Shown piece by piece: positions 12,691 to 22,789 of a DNA stretch of 64,000 nucleotides. How positions within the stretch are numbered: the first letter of the stretch is position 1; the number at the start of each line of letters is the position of its first letter. A program made the position numbers and the translations under genes. The notes below the pieces were generated by a model. That model did not search any database. It saw nothing but the letters and a program-made list of their open reading frames with translations, and was not told the origin of the DNA. Source of the DNA: Gnetum montanum (taxonomy: Eukaryota; Streptophyta; Gnetopsida; Gnetales; Gnetaceae); NCBI GenBank assembly GCA_015680685.1, contig MNCI01018957.1, forward strand, positions 66,109 through 130,108. Direction: 5' to 3'.

Positions 12691-13294
12691 AAAGGTGGTT
12701 ATCTCAACTTGTAAAACTTGGGGGCTAGCCCCAACCAATATGGCAAAATATCATCCACCATTGATATCATCATTGCTTACTCATCAAAACAAGCAGGGTT
12801 TTATGGTTTGCAAGATAGCTCAAGAAGGCATGGAGTATCCTTCAAAAGGTCATCATATGGAAGCACCCCCAAGACCATTTTCCGTTTAGCATGATCGAAT
12901 GGTTCAAAAAATGGATGCCACATTAGCCACACTATGGCTACATGTAACTAAGTGGTTGGCACACCACGATGGCCCTAACTTTAGCAATTTTTGAATCTGA
13001 GGCTTACAAGTTGGAGAGGCTAGCATAATCGACGAAGAACTAGAGAAGATTTTTCAATTATGGGAACATAACAAAGGCATCACTTTGACATAGGAACACA
13101 ACCTGGGCATCCAACCATTACTCAAAAGAGAAAAATTTCCAAAATATGTATGGAAGAACATTGGCTTAGTTAACATAATCCTTTGTGGTGTGGAAAATTT
13201 GGGGTATACTAATGATCCCTGCAATTAAATTGTTTCTTTAGATCCTTTCTCAAGGATCTTTGCTCACTTGGAATTCTTTGAAGCATTGAGCTTT
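12691..13294 (+). other. Possible LINE 3' part, not recognised
   Basis: Continuous with the LINE remnant and open for long stretches in shifting frames. I do not recognise a domain. Element A inserted at its right end, and the reading around 13230-13299 appears to continue past A at 21943, so both flanks belonged to one older sequence. Confidence 0.3.
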
Positions 13295-13299
13295 CCAAG

Positions 13300-14150
13300 T
13301 GATGAGTCATCATTTGGGTGACCATGATATCATCTATGCGATATTGCGGCCGTGATATCGCATCCATGATATCATAGCCCAACCGCGATATCGCATACGC
13401 GATATCGCAGCCTGTCTCCTCATCTATAAATAAGAGGTAGACAAAAGAAGGAAGGGAGTAGTTTTTCAGTTCTTAGTTTAAGTGTTTTAATTTCTTTCTC
13501 TCAACCCTTTTCCTCCTAGTGTATGCCCGCAATGCGGTGATTGTAATTGTATGGCATCCTTTATTCGAGTGTGACGTACTTGGACATGCACATGACCGGC
13601 AATAAAGATCGAGATTACTTCATCATTGTAGCATTCACTTAGTTTAATCATTTAATTAATTCTTATTTACTACTTTCCTAGTTAATATCTTCTCACCCTT
13701 AAACTCATGTTAAATGCGAAATGAGTACAACTTGATTACGAGCATTTAAGTGTGACTACTTAGTAACCCAGTAGCGTACCTAGGATCTGCGCTTGGTAAT
13801 CCTAGCGGTAGTCGTGCACAAAGTCCAAGATGTGTATGGATAATCAAGGAATAGATGCTCATTGCATTTAGGCTAGATTAGATTCTCTCACATTTTCTCT
13901 CTTAGCTTAGATAATATTACCTTCCATTTCCTTCAGGAGTAGCATTAGATTAGAAACCCATCATACACCTCACTCTGGACTAAATCATACGTGACAAAGC
14001 TAATACTAGTCTAGGTGGGAAGACATTGAATTGCGACCTAAGGCTAACTATATAGATGCCACAACTAATTTGTCTACGGAGTTTGACCAGATCGTGCGTG
14101 TAATGCTCATATTCGTATGGTTGAGTGTAGGGGTACCTTGCCACTCATCA
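13300..14150 (+). repeat. 5' LTR of element A
   Basis: 851 bp, starting TGATGAGT and ending ACTCATCA, an 8 bp inverted repeat. Just inside the start (13318-13412) is an array of short palindromes built on GATATC, for example GATATCGCATACGCGATATC. A TATA box (TATAAATA) lies at 13425-13432. The 3' LTR is about 61 bp shorter, mainly because it has fewer palindrome units. Confidence 0.92.
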
Positions 14151-14151
14151 T

Positions 14152-14170
14152 TGGCGTAGTTGCCGGGGAC
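14152..14170 (+). other. Primer-binding site, tRNA-Asp type (element A)
   Basis: TGGCGTAGTTGCCGGGGAC begins two bases after the LTR end. It matches the complement of the 3' end of plant tRNA-Asp (TGGCGCCGTTGCCGGGGA) except at the CC-to-TA change and the last base. This primer is typical of Athila elements. Confidence 0.85.
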
Positions 14171-14291
14171 GATGCTAGTTATCTAGATTAGTTATATCAT
14201 GCAAGGTCATTGTAAACGAATTAACGATATATCTTTTAGAAAGAAATAATTATACAAAGTCACATATAAATTCACACACAATTTTATAACC

Positions 14292-16278
14292 ATGGCTCTC
14301 CTACAAGACTACGATAATGCCACATCTAGTGGGGAAGTTCATTGGAGAACCAATGAATTATATAACAATGAAGATTGGAGTACGCAACCCAAGGTGGGAA
14401 TTTCTTATAAACATAAATAAAAGCAACATCATCCCAATGCATGAAAGCATAACTTACCTAATGACGATGAACCCCTACTGGCCAATACAAGCCTAACACA
14501 AATACAAGAGGCTATTTGAATCTCACGTAGGCATCGTAAAGAGAGCCGTCTACCAAGGATCGATTTAAACAACTTCCCTAATTTCTTAGGAGGTTATGAC
14601 TTAGATCTGCAACAACATTTACAAGCCTTCTATGATGCCTGTACATGGAACAACATTGATAACGAATGCCAAAAACTCAAGCTCTTTCCTATGACACTCG
14701 TTGGCCAAGCAAAAGTATGGTATAGATCATTAAAACCAAATTCAATACGACGTTGGCCAACAATGGTAGAACTCTTTAATGAAAAATATCAAACCTACGC
14801 AAGAGTGTCAGCCTTGAGGAAACAAATCCAAGAGTGGAAACAAGCATAACATGAGCCCTTGGACATGGCCTTAGAAAGATATTATGCACTATTAAACAAC
14901 TGTCCAGGCCATGGGTTTTCCAAGGAAAGGCTAATGTACCATATTATTGATGGGCTTCATGATGCAAAAAGAGAAACCCTAGGGATGTATGCCCAAGGTC
15001 AACTATATGAACTACAAATCCATCAAGTCCAAGAGCTTATTAAGCGAGTAGCAAAAGAAGAAGGAGAAATGGCTAGATGGGAGAGTGTTGAAAAACATCA
15101 ATGGGACCAAAATCTCAACTTAACAAAGGTCCATAATCATAAAAAGGAGAAATCAACCTATCACAAGGAGAAAGAATCATCTTTGCTACTACAATAATCA
15201 TTAGAAGAAGTTGAGGCAAAGATCAATAAGATGTTGGAATGGACGTATAAAAAGTGTGGAGAATTTATCGATATCATTGGAGATAGAGTTTTGACAACCT
15301 AAGAAGTAGGACAAAGTATCAGTAGACAATCAGAAAGAAGGGATAAGGAAAATAAGAGCTCAACTACCAATGATATGTATGAATGCAGCATATGCCTATA
15401 CGATCACAACAAGGGCCAATGCCCAAATTTTGTTACATTTATATGAGCATTAGAAAAACATGTTACAGCCAGAGTTCGTACAGAAATACTGTGTTCGATC
15501 ACAGTGGCAACAATCCCAGTCGTGGGGGAGACCACCCCTAAACTAGAGACATCCTTCATATCATCCGAACTCAAATGCTTATCTTGTTCAACATCCTGTT
15601 TCCCCAACTGGGTCAGCATACTCTATCTCACCGCACTACTATTCTCCTCAATATTATTAGCCCATGTCCTCAACACAACCATCGCCTTGTGCACCTTATA
15701 CTCCTTCTAATTTTCAACATTCTCATCCTTTCCCTCTTTATACATCGTCGCCAACTGTTCCTAAAGTGTCTGCACCACAGCAACAACCCTCGAACGTCAC
15801 TTGTGCTAATATTGCCAACAGCAGTGAAAGACCTCAGCAACATCGAAGACATTCCTTCTTTAGAAATGATCCTAAGAAGGGACAACACAATTCTGAGGCC
15901 ACTGCATCCTCCAAAACAGCACAAGTCCAACCCTATGATGCACCCTTATCTTCGAACCCCATGCCTCATGTTACTTCATCAGGGCTACCAATTAACACTC
16001 CAACAATCATACGGCCTAATGAACACAGAAATGGAGAGCGACAACCCGATCCTTGCATACCATCTTCCAGTCACAAACATCATTGTGGGTCAACTCTTTA
16101 CCCAAGAACCACATCTTACAAATTGCCCCACTATGCTTACTATAATCAAGTGTGTGAACCCCAATGGGGTAAATATGACCAAGTCCGAATATTTCCAACA
16201 TGCAAGGATCCTCATCTTCCATTTATTAATCCTTGCCATCCTCAAACGATTAGTTATGTGGGATATCCCCCATTCTAG
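14292..16278 (+). pseudogene. gag of element A (Athila-like capsid/nucleocapsid)
   Basis: The start is the ATG at 14292 (MALLQDYDNA). The capsid core reads 'QKLKLFPMTLVGQAKVWYRS' near 14670-14730, then 'RRWPTMVELFNEKYQTYARV' and 'YALLNNCPGHGFSKERLMYH' (14884-14943), the usual Athila/gypsy gag pattern. A knuckle C-x2-C-x3-H-x4-C lies at 15384-15422, followed by a Pro/Ser/Gln-rich tail. Stops are TAA (four), TGA (three) and one TAG, fitting CAA-to-TAA and CGA-to-TGA decay; Gln codons are almost all CAA. One frameshift near 15580 moves the tail into the frame ending at 16278. B and C carry related gags. Confidence 0.85.
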
Positions 16279-17296
16279 TAACAAGCAGGATTAATAACCA
16301 CTTTTCATTTTCTTTAATTTTACAACTTTTTGTTTTTTAGTTTTTCATTTTTCAATTTCTTGTTTTATCATTTTGTCTTTTTATCTTTTTACGTTTTTCT
16401 AAGTAATCTCGTCTATGAATAAAAAACTCATGTGAATTGTTGGTTGAGGTGTGTTCTATGTTATCAAGTCTCGAGTGATCAATTATTTGGACAGTGAGCC
16501 CATTACACCCACTCATCCATTCTACAAATAAGAGGTTCTATTTGAGGGTATAGTGATATTCTTGACATTCTAAAAACTTAAAATTAATTTTGTGTTCATT
16601 GTACCTAGAATGAAGAAGGATGGACCAAGAGGGAATGATTAGGGTGTGACATCAAGGGGACTTGTGGATTCTCTTTGGTGATGTCTATGGGAGTTATCAT
16701 GCAATGTGGTTGCACTAAGGTCCTTGTAGATCTAACAAAAAATGGGAGTAAGAGTAATCAAAAGGGCACTCAACAATCCAATGCTATTCTAGGAGGTCCC
16801 ACTGGAAAGACATGCACCCATGCCTGAAGGTTGGTGACTTCTCTAGATTTAGTATTCAAAAAAAAGGGGAAAGAAGAAACGAAGGAAGTGCCAAAAAACA
16901 AAAATCACTCCTCCCTTGAATAAAACGCCAAGTGATCGTACGCCTTGTTGTTATGGTACTCTCATAGTTGTTCATCATGGGATGAAACAATGCGATGTCA
17001 CTGATCAGAGGAATGGACTTGGTCCTGATCTTGGAACGATGGGTTAATGATACGTTAATCATGCTTTACACATAGGATTCACTGTGCCCAGGGTCAGTTG
17101 CCTCATGTCCCAATCTCTACAATCCCTTTCTATAGTTCGTCTCATCTCACTATTCGTGTAATTGTAGCTCGTGTCATGTGTAACATAGAATTCTTACCTC
17201 ATTCCGGTGATATTTACATGTGTGTGTTTTGTGGAATTAGTGTGGATTACATTTAACCCTTCTAGTATCCACGGATACGTTTAAGTGTGGTTACAC

Positions 17297-17345
17297 AAGG
17301 GCATTATAGGTTGAAACCTACTTTGGGGAGGATCCACTTGTGTAA
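17297..17345 (+). promoter_or_regulatory. Conserved non-coding block, copy in A
   Basis: Contains 'gggcat', then 'tttggggaggatccacttg'. The same block in the same relative place occurs in G (24205-24260), C (58947-59000) and, on the minus strand, F (28055-28110) and B (50028-50080). Preservation among spacers that are otherwise poorly alike suggests a cis-acting role; what that role is cannot be told. Confidence 0.55.
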
Positions 17346-17592
17346 TCTTTTGTAATTCTCACTTATGCCATAGCTCACACACACTGTTTCTTACCCTCAG
17401 CATAATTTTCAAATGATTTTCTTTCCCTACTACTATCCCTCTGAATAAAAATTTTCCTATGTACCATTACATGACCTTTTCCTCTACTACTCGAGGTTTT
17501 ATTGATCAATTACACCCACACATCATTATTCATGCCTTCGCGATAACCTAAATTTCCTTAGAACCCCTTCACAATAGCCAATGTCCTAAGCT

Positions 17593-17736
17593 NNNNNNNN
17601 NNNNNNNNNNNNNNNNNNNNNNNNNNNNNNNNNNNNNNNNNNNNNNNNNNNNNNNNNNNNNNNNNNNNNNNNNNNNNNNNNNNNNNNNNNNNNNNNNNNN
17701 NNNNNNNNNNNNNNNNNNNNNNNNNNNNNNNNNNNN
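17593..17736. other. Assembly gap (144 N)
   Basis: A run of N inside the spacer of element A. By comparison with C, it covers the place where the palindrome-plus-TATA module should lie: sequence resumes with 'aacacttagcatcattt', like the bases right after the TATA box in C at 59346. Confidence 1.
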
Positions 17737-18180
17737 AACACTTAGCATCATTTCTTACCATTCACATGGGGGAGTTTTCGATTTTTTTTTCTTTTCCTCT
17801 ATGACTTGAAATTGTGTGACCCTTGCTTTCATATCTGTATCTCGCTCGTTGGTACCCTGATTTTAATTCCGTTTGAACCTGCTTGAACCCGAAGTGTTCA
17901 GCTTAGTCATGGGGAGGGACACCTGTCGAATAGCTCCTAACTTTTTTGGAATTTTCCATCACCCAAAGGACATTATTAAGGGTAATTAGTTGTAAATTAA
18001 GAATAAAATGTACCAAAAATTAATTTAATCCTTTAGGTACACCGGGAGATTAAAATTGGAAACCACCTAAGTAAAATAGACTGATTATTACAATCTTTCA
18101 GGCAATATCACACGGAGATAAAATAAATTAATTAATTAAGGCAAGCAGTAAGGTATAACTTAGCTTCAAAAACAACCTTA

Positions 18181-18207
18181 CTAACGCTTGGCCCCATGTG
18201 ATTGCAG
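18181..18207 (+). promoter_or_regulatory. Candidate 3' splice site before third ORF of A
   Basis: A branch-point-like CTAAC (18181-18185) lies about 21 nt before the acceptor 'tgtgattgcag', which ends directly at the ATG at 18208. Related sequences stand in the same place in B, C, F and G. This suggests the third ORF is translated from a spliced subgenomic RNA. No donor site has been assigned. Confidence 0.5.
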
Positions 18208-20936
18208 ATGGTCCCAAAACATGGACAAAAGGAAGGTCCTGCTCAAGGTGGAAGTAAACGACCTAGGAGAGGTGGAAGAAAAGATCCTGTCGGACAACAT
18301 ACAGAATAGGAGGAACAATCATTCAGTATTCATCAAGAGGACCCTCCTACCGTATAGTCTAGGCAGGTAGAAGGAGGAGCTACTACAGCGCCTGAATAGG
18401 GACAACATCTCACGTTTCCCCAAGATTGTGTTCAGGCCATCCACGAAAAGTCCACATTCACTGCAGTGATTGTGGAGTTAAAATTTGAATCTTTTGTCGA
18501 GTTCACTCCTAAGGCTATTAGGGATCACCTCAAAGGGTCTCCCTTATGGCCTACCTTCTCTGAAAGCGGTGCCTGGTACCTAGGGGAGACGTACCAATTC
18601 TGGCACAATAGAGAGCAAGCCACCACTGTTAACATTTGTGGTGTGTCAGTCGATTTCTCCACCCAAGCCATTTCGGAAGTATTAAACCTTCTGAATATAA
18701 GGCCCAAGGTTGCTTAGTTATCCACCCGTTCAGACCCCAATGTGTGATGGCATTGGTTGGAAAGGATGTATGACAGAGATAAGAAATTTGGTGAGTTGAC
18801 GACAGAGGAGAGGATCTACTTCAAAATTGGAACTTATCACCTCTTCCCCACAAAGGGCTTAAAAAGAATATCAACGTATGTGGTAAGAGGATGTGTAGTG
18901 CTGATGGGAAAGGTTAATGCTAACCTACCCCATCTATATTTAACAGAGATCCTGAGGTAGTTCGAGGAATGGAAGACATGGAAGCTTGCCTTGCCTTTTC
19001 CTTATCTTGTCAGAAAGCTTTACCGACGTGCTGGTATCAAGGGGTACACCAATGATGTCCTCCAAAAAGCCAAAAATGCTTCCTATGCTAAATTGTTAAA
19101 GCCACCAGCCACAAGAAAAATTACTGGTAAGACACTGGGACCAGAAGAAGAAGAAGAACAAATGGCTGGACTAACTGAAACTCAACTTGCAGGACCTGGC
19201 CAACCTCTGAGTACAGGACCCAACCAACAATAGGAAGCAGGGCCTAGCATAGGCCAAGATCAGCTGCCACTGCTACAGGACTACAGATCGTCGATGAGCC
19301 ATCTCAGGGCCATTGCTGAGACGGTTAGTTGGGGAAGTCATGATGATGCAAATATCTTCCACATCATTGATGATGCCATTCAGCCCACAATTTCTTTGGA
19401 TCACACAAGGGATGAAATTTCTATTCATATAGGAGGAGCGAAAAGTAGTTGGTCACAACAGATCTTAGGAAATGCAACATCTTTCCATGTGCAATTAGAA
19501 ACTGGTGGAGGGGCCACTGTGGTGGTCATGCAACACCAGGATGCTATGGGAGCTGTAGAAGTGGTCACATACCACATCAAAGAATCGTTCAATTACCTAT
19601 TGTGCCACCGGTAGATCTCATAGGAGCGTGGGATGCTCAAACTTTGGCTAGAACCTCAATGACTCCTGCAGAACATGAGGATGCGCTTGATCGATTGCTA
19701 CAAATAGGACAAGTAATGACGTCCCTGTTTGACATCCCTCAGGATGTTACGGCAATTCAATCAGACCTCATTTCCACGAAAGGAAAGCTGGTCTTAATAG
19801 AAGTGAGGGCCAAGCATGCTGAAGCAGAGGTGCAAAAATTACAAGAGTAGCTCGTGGCCCTACAAGTAGCACAGCAGGACCCTTTGCAATTTGTTTCCGT
19901 AGACCAGCTAGACAGTTTTAGAACTGAGCAACTAACCAAGCTACTAATGGAGAATAAAAAGGTGGCTGAAGAAAAATATAGGGCTATTTGGGATGCCTCT
20001 GCAGCATAGGCACAAACTCATGTGCATATTAAGGCACTCAAAGCCCTATAGGAGGAAAATAAGTAGCTCGTTGCTGACAACCTTCGGTTGACCGCTATGG
20101 AGAAGCAGAAGAATGTTCTCGAAGAAAATTTTCATCAATTGCGAAAAAAGTTCATCCGAGTCAACCAAGACATAAGCCATTTAGCCAGGGAGAATCGAAC
20201 CCTCTCAATGGAGAAGGTACACACAATTCATCAAAAGACAGCCATCGAAATAAGCACGTGGAAAAATAAGGCTAAATAGCATGAAAAGCTGAAGGAGCAC
20301 TTTCAAGACTAGGTGGGGATGTACAAATAGATCCTTGATAAGGAGATCCATATGGCCAAGGCCCACATCAATGCTATCAGTGCTCAACACACTGACTCGC
20401 GGGCTATATTGGACACATATGTGTTTGCCCACCAAGCAGAAGTTAAGAACCAGGACTTGTAGATTCAGGATCTAACAGAGTACATGGAGTTAGCAAATCT
20501 GCAGTATGCCAACCTTGCCATGTTAATAGCAAGATGCCCGAGAACAAAGCTTGAGCAGCAGGTAGCTACCACCTATGTTAAATATGAAGCAGAATTTGTA
20601 GAACACAATAAGTTATTGGAAAAATTGGAGATCGTAAATTTTGAACTTGAGGTGGTGAAGGCAAGCTACCAAGGCCAAAAAGGTGTCGCAGCATATCTGG
20701 CTCAATGGCTTGCGAATTTCCAAGAATACAAAGATAAAGCCAAAGCCTACGAGGAGGAACGATGGGTATTCGCAGCTTGGTATGTCAAGGCCATCAAATG
20801 TTTCTGCAACTACCCTGTCCGTGGGAGGTGCTGACTCTGTCAAACATCAGAACATTAGCATGGATGGCATAGGATCCCTAGACCAAAGAGGAGAAACTTC
20901 AAGCCATACTTCAACACCATCAAGTCTCAAAACCTA
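18208..20936 (+). pseudogene. Third ORF of element A: plant-transposon-type domain plus coiled coil
   Basis: About 900 codons starting at the ATG after the acceptor. The N-terminus is basic and Gly/Lys-rich. Residues ~90-270 hold a globular domain ('WYLGETYQFW', 'GVSVDFSTQAISEVL', 'RIYFKIGTYHLFPTKGLKRI', 'NLPHLYLTEI', 'PFPYLVRKLYRRAGIKGY') resembling what Pfam calls putative plant transposon protein. From about 19700 it becomes a long Glu/Lys/Gln/Leu-rich coiled coil. In-frame stops are almost all TAG (about 14) with one TGA, and there are frameshifts near 19600 and 20800. It sits in the env position of Athila elements, but I see no transmembrane segment. Function unknown; a structural or RNP role is a guess. 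Confidence 0.72.
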
Positions 20937-21138
20937 GAGCACAAGACAAAGGAAAAGCACCAATGGAGGAGCCACTGCCACCAGGAACTACATGAGTTCC
21001 ACAAATTTTGTGGTTGTAGCACATTCTTTGTTTTGTTTTCATTCCACACTGTGGCATAATCCCATTTTCACCATCTAATAATCCCATACCTATCCACTGT
21101 GTAATCACTGTAACTCGAGGACGAGTTTTCATTCAGTC

Positions 21139-21147
21139 ATGGGGGTA
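21139..21147 (+). other. Polypurine tract of element A
   Basis: ATGGGGGTA lies directly before the 3' LTR, within 'ttcattcagtcatgggggta'. The same arrangement stands before the 3' LTRs of G and C and, inverted, of B. It primes plus-strand DNA synthesis. Confidence 0.8.
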
Positions 21148-21937
21148 TGATGAGTCGTCATTTGGGCGATCATGATATCGTGTATGCGATATCGCAACCT
21201 ATCTCCTCATCTATAAATAAGAGGTAGATAGAAGAAGGAAGGGGTTAGTTTTTCAGTTCTTAGTTTAAGTGTTTTAATTTCTTTCTCTCAACCCTTTTCC
21301 TCCTAGTGTATGCCCGCAGTGTGGTGATTGTAATTGTACGACATCCTTTATTTGAGTGTGACATACTTGGACACACACATGACCGGTAATAAAGATTGAG
21401 ATTACTTCATCATTGCAACATTCACTTAGTTTAATCATTTAATTAATTGTTATTTACTGCTTTCCTAGTTAATCTCTTCTCACCCTTAAACTCTTGTTAA
21501 ATGCGAAATGAGTAAGACTTGATTACGAGCATTTAAGTGTGACTACTTGGTAACCTAGTACCATACCTAGGATCTGCACTTGGTAATACCAATGGTAGTC
21601 GTGCACAAAGTCCAAGATGTGTACGGATAATCAAGGAACGGATGCTCATCGCATTTAGGCTAGATTAGATTCTCTCACCCTTTCTCTCTTAGCTTAGATA
21701 ATATTACCTTCCATTGCCTTCAGGAGTAGCATTAGATTAGAAACCTATCATACACCTCACTTTGGACTAAACCATACATGACAAAGCTAATACTAGTCTA
21801 GGTGGGAAGATAGCGAACTGTGACCTAAGGCTAACTGTCTAGATGCCACAACTAGTCCGTCTACGAAGTTTGACCGGATCGTGTGTGTAACGCTCGTATT
21901 CGTATGGTTGAGTGTATGGGTACCTTGCTACTCATCA
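21148..21937 (+). repeat. 3' LTR of element A
   Basis: 790 bp, starting TGATGAGT and ending CTACTCATCA, followed by TSD CCAAG. It is colinear with the 5' LTR except that the U3 palindrome array holds about one unit (21171-21197) instead of three. The TATA box is at 21212-21219. Confidence 0.92.
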
Positions 21938-21942
21938 CCAAG

Positions 21943-22785
21943 GACCAAGCAGGTGTGTGTTGTTCTAGAATGAGGATGAGACAATCATGTATTTTTTTTG
22001 TTGATTTCCCTTTTGCATGCAAAGCTTTGAATTGGAAGTTTGGAATCCCTCTCAAAATAATAAGTGTGCACATTAATCTATTATGCATGTCCAATTCTTG
22101 GAGGAGGCTCATATGTGGATTCCATGTAGGGCACCTTTTTTTTGGATGCTATGAAAACAAAGAAATAGAGTTTTGTTCAATGCTACAGTGCCAAATAACC
22201 TCGCTTTTCTCATGCATAAAATCTTGGCTTTCATCAATGAATGGATTTGTGTTACCAAGGGTAACTATCAAGCATAGATCAACTACATTGCAATGCTACG
22301 AGAACCCATCATTTGTGTTACCAAGGGTAACTATCAAGCATAGATCAACTACATTGCAATGCTACAAGAACCCATCATTCGTGTTACCAAGGGTAACTAT
22401 CAAGCATAGATCAACTACATTACAATGCTACGAGAACCAATCATTCGTAGGCCTAGGTATTATTCAAAGCACAATGATGATACCAATTCTTTACTTGCTT
22501 CCCGACTCCTACTGTAGGATTTAGAGCTACGGCTCTCCGCATTTGACAGAGTGGGAGTGGGGGGGAAAGTGGTGTAGATTCCTATGATTTCATGAGCCTT
22601 TTTTTAATAGAATTACTGCTCCCCTGGAAAAAAAGGATCATATAAGCATCGTTACTTCCTAGAATCATAGGAGTTAGTAGAAAACGTAATATGTGAATTC
22701 ATGTGTTTGTTAAAGGCTAGACTTTGGGGATCGAAATACATTTGATGTCACACATGGCAACTTTGGGGATCGAAATACTTAGTTT
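21943..22785. other. Unassigned flank between element A and the GC-rich LTR-like block
   Basis: Continues the older sequence into which A inserted (left half at 12.7-13.3 kb). A plus-strand stretch is open to 22524 and includes the 66 bp triplication, but most of its N-terminus is LTR sequence of A, so it is not accepted as a gene. The 17 bp 'tttggggatcgaaatac' occurs twice, near 22725 and 22763. No domain is recognised. Confidence 0.4.
22249..22446 (+). repeat. 66-bp tandem repeat, 3 copies
   Basis: Units start 'gtgttaccaagggtaactat' at 22249, 22315 and 22381, exactly 66 bp apart, and differ at only a few positions. Sixty-six is a multiple of three, so the local reading frame stays open as three near-identical 22-residue units (VLPRVTIKHRSTTLQCY...). 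Confidence 0.95.
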
Positions 22786-22789
22786 TCAC

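Larger units (their letters stand above)
16279..18207 (+). other. Non-coding spacer of element A between gag and third ORF
   Basis: This is the counterpart of the pol-to-third-ORF spacer in B and C; pol is missing between gag and it. It opens with a T-rich stretch (16300-16400) like the one after pol in B, then 'tctatgggagttatcatgca' (16687-16706), shared with C near 58597. Next come a conserved block around 17297-17345, the assembly gap, and a candidate 3' splice site at 18181-18207. No coding signal is seen; the ORF at 16856-17062 is judged chance. Confidence 0.7.
13300..21937 (+). mobile_element. Element A: Athila-like LTR retrotransposon lacking pol
   Basis: Complete by structure: LTRs at 13300-14150 and 21148-21937, both starting TGATGAGT and ending in CTCATCA, flanked by the 5 bp target duplication CCAAG (13295-13299 and 21938-21942). 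A tRNA-Asp-type primer site follows the 5' LTR and a G-rich tract (ATGGGGGTA) precedes the 3' LTR. Inside are gag (14292-16278), a non-coding spacer and a third ORF (18208-20936). No protease, RT, RNase H or integrase is present, so it must have been copied in trans by relatives such as B and C. A 144 bp assembly gap lies in the spacer. All ORFs are broken. Confidence 0.93.

Noticed and set aside
15575-16294. 239-codon plus-strand ORF
   Set aside because: Out of frame with the Pro/Gln-rich gag tail of element A, which occupies the overlapping frame ending at 16278.
22249-22446. CRISPR array
   Set aside because: Three directly adjacent 66 bp units without spacers in plant DNA; an ordinary tandem repeat.
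21883-22524. 213-codon plus-strand ORF as a host gene
   Set aside because: Its first part is LTR sequence of element A plus the target duplication, and the rest includes a recent triplication. No domain is recognised.
22725-22780. Duplicated 'tttggggatcgaaatac' as a LINE or LTR target duplication
   Set aside because: The two copies are only about 20 bp apart with nothing element-like between; probably a local duplication.
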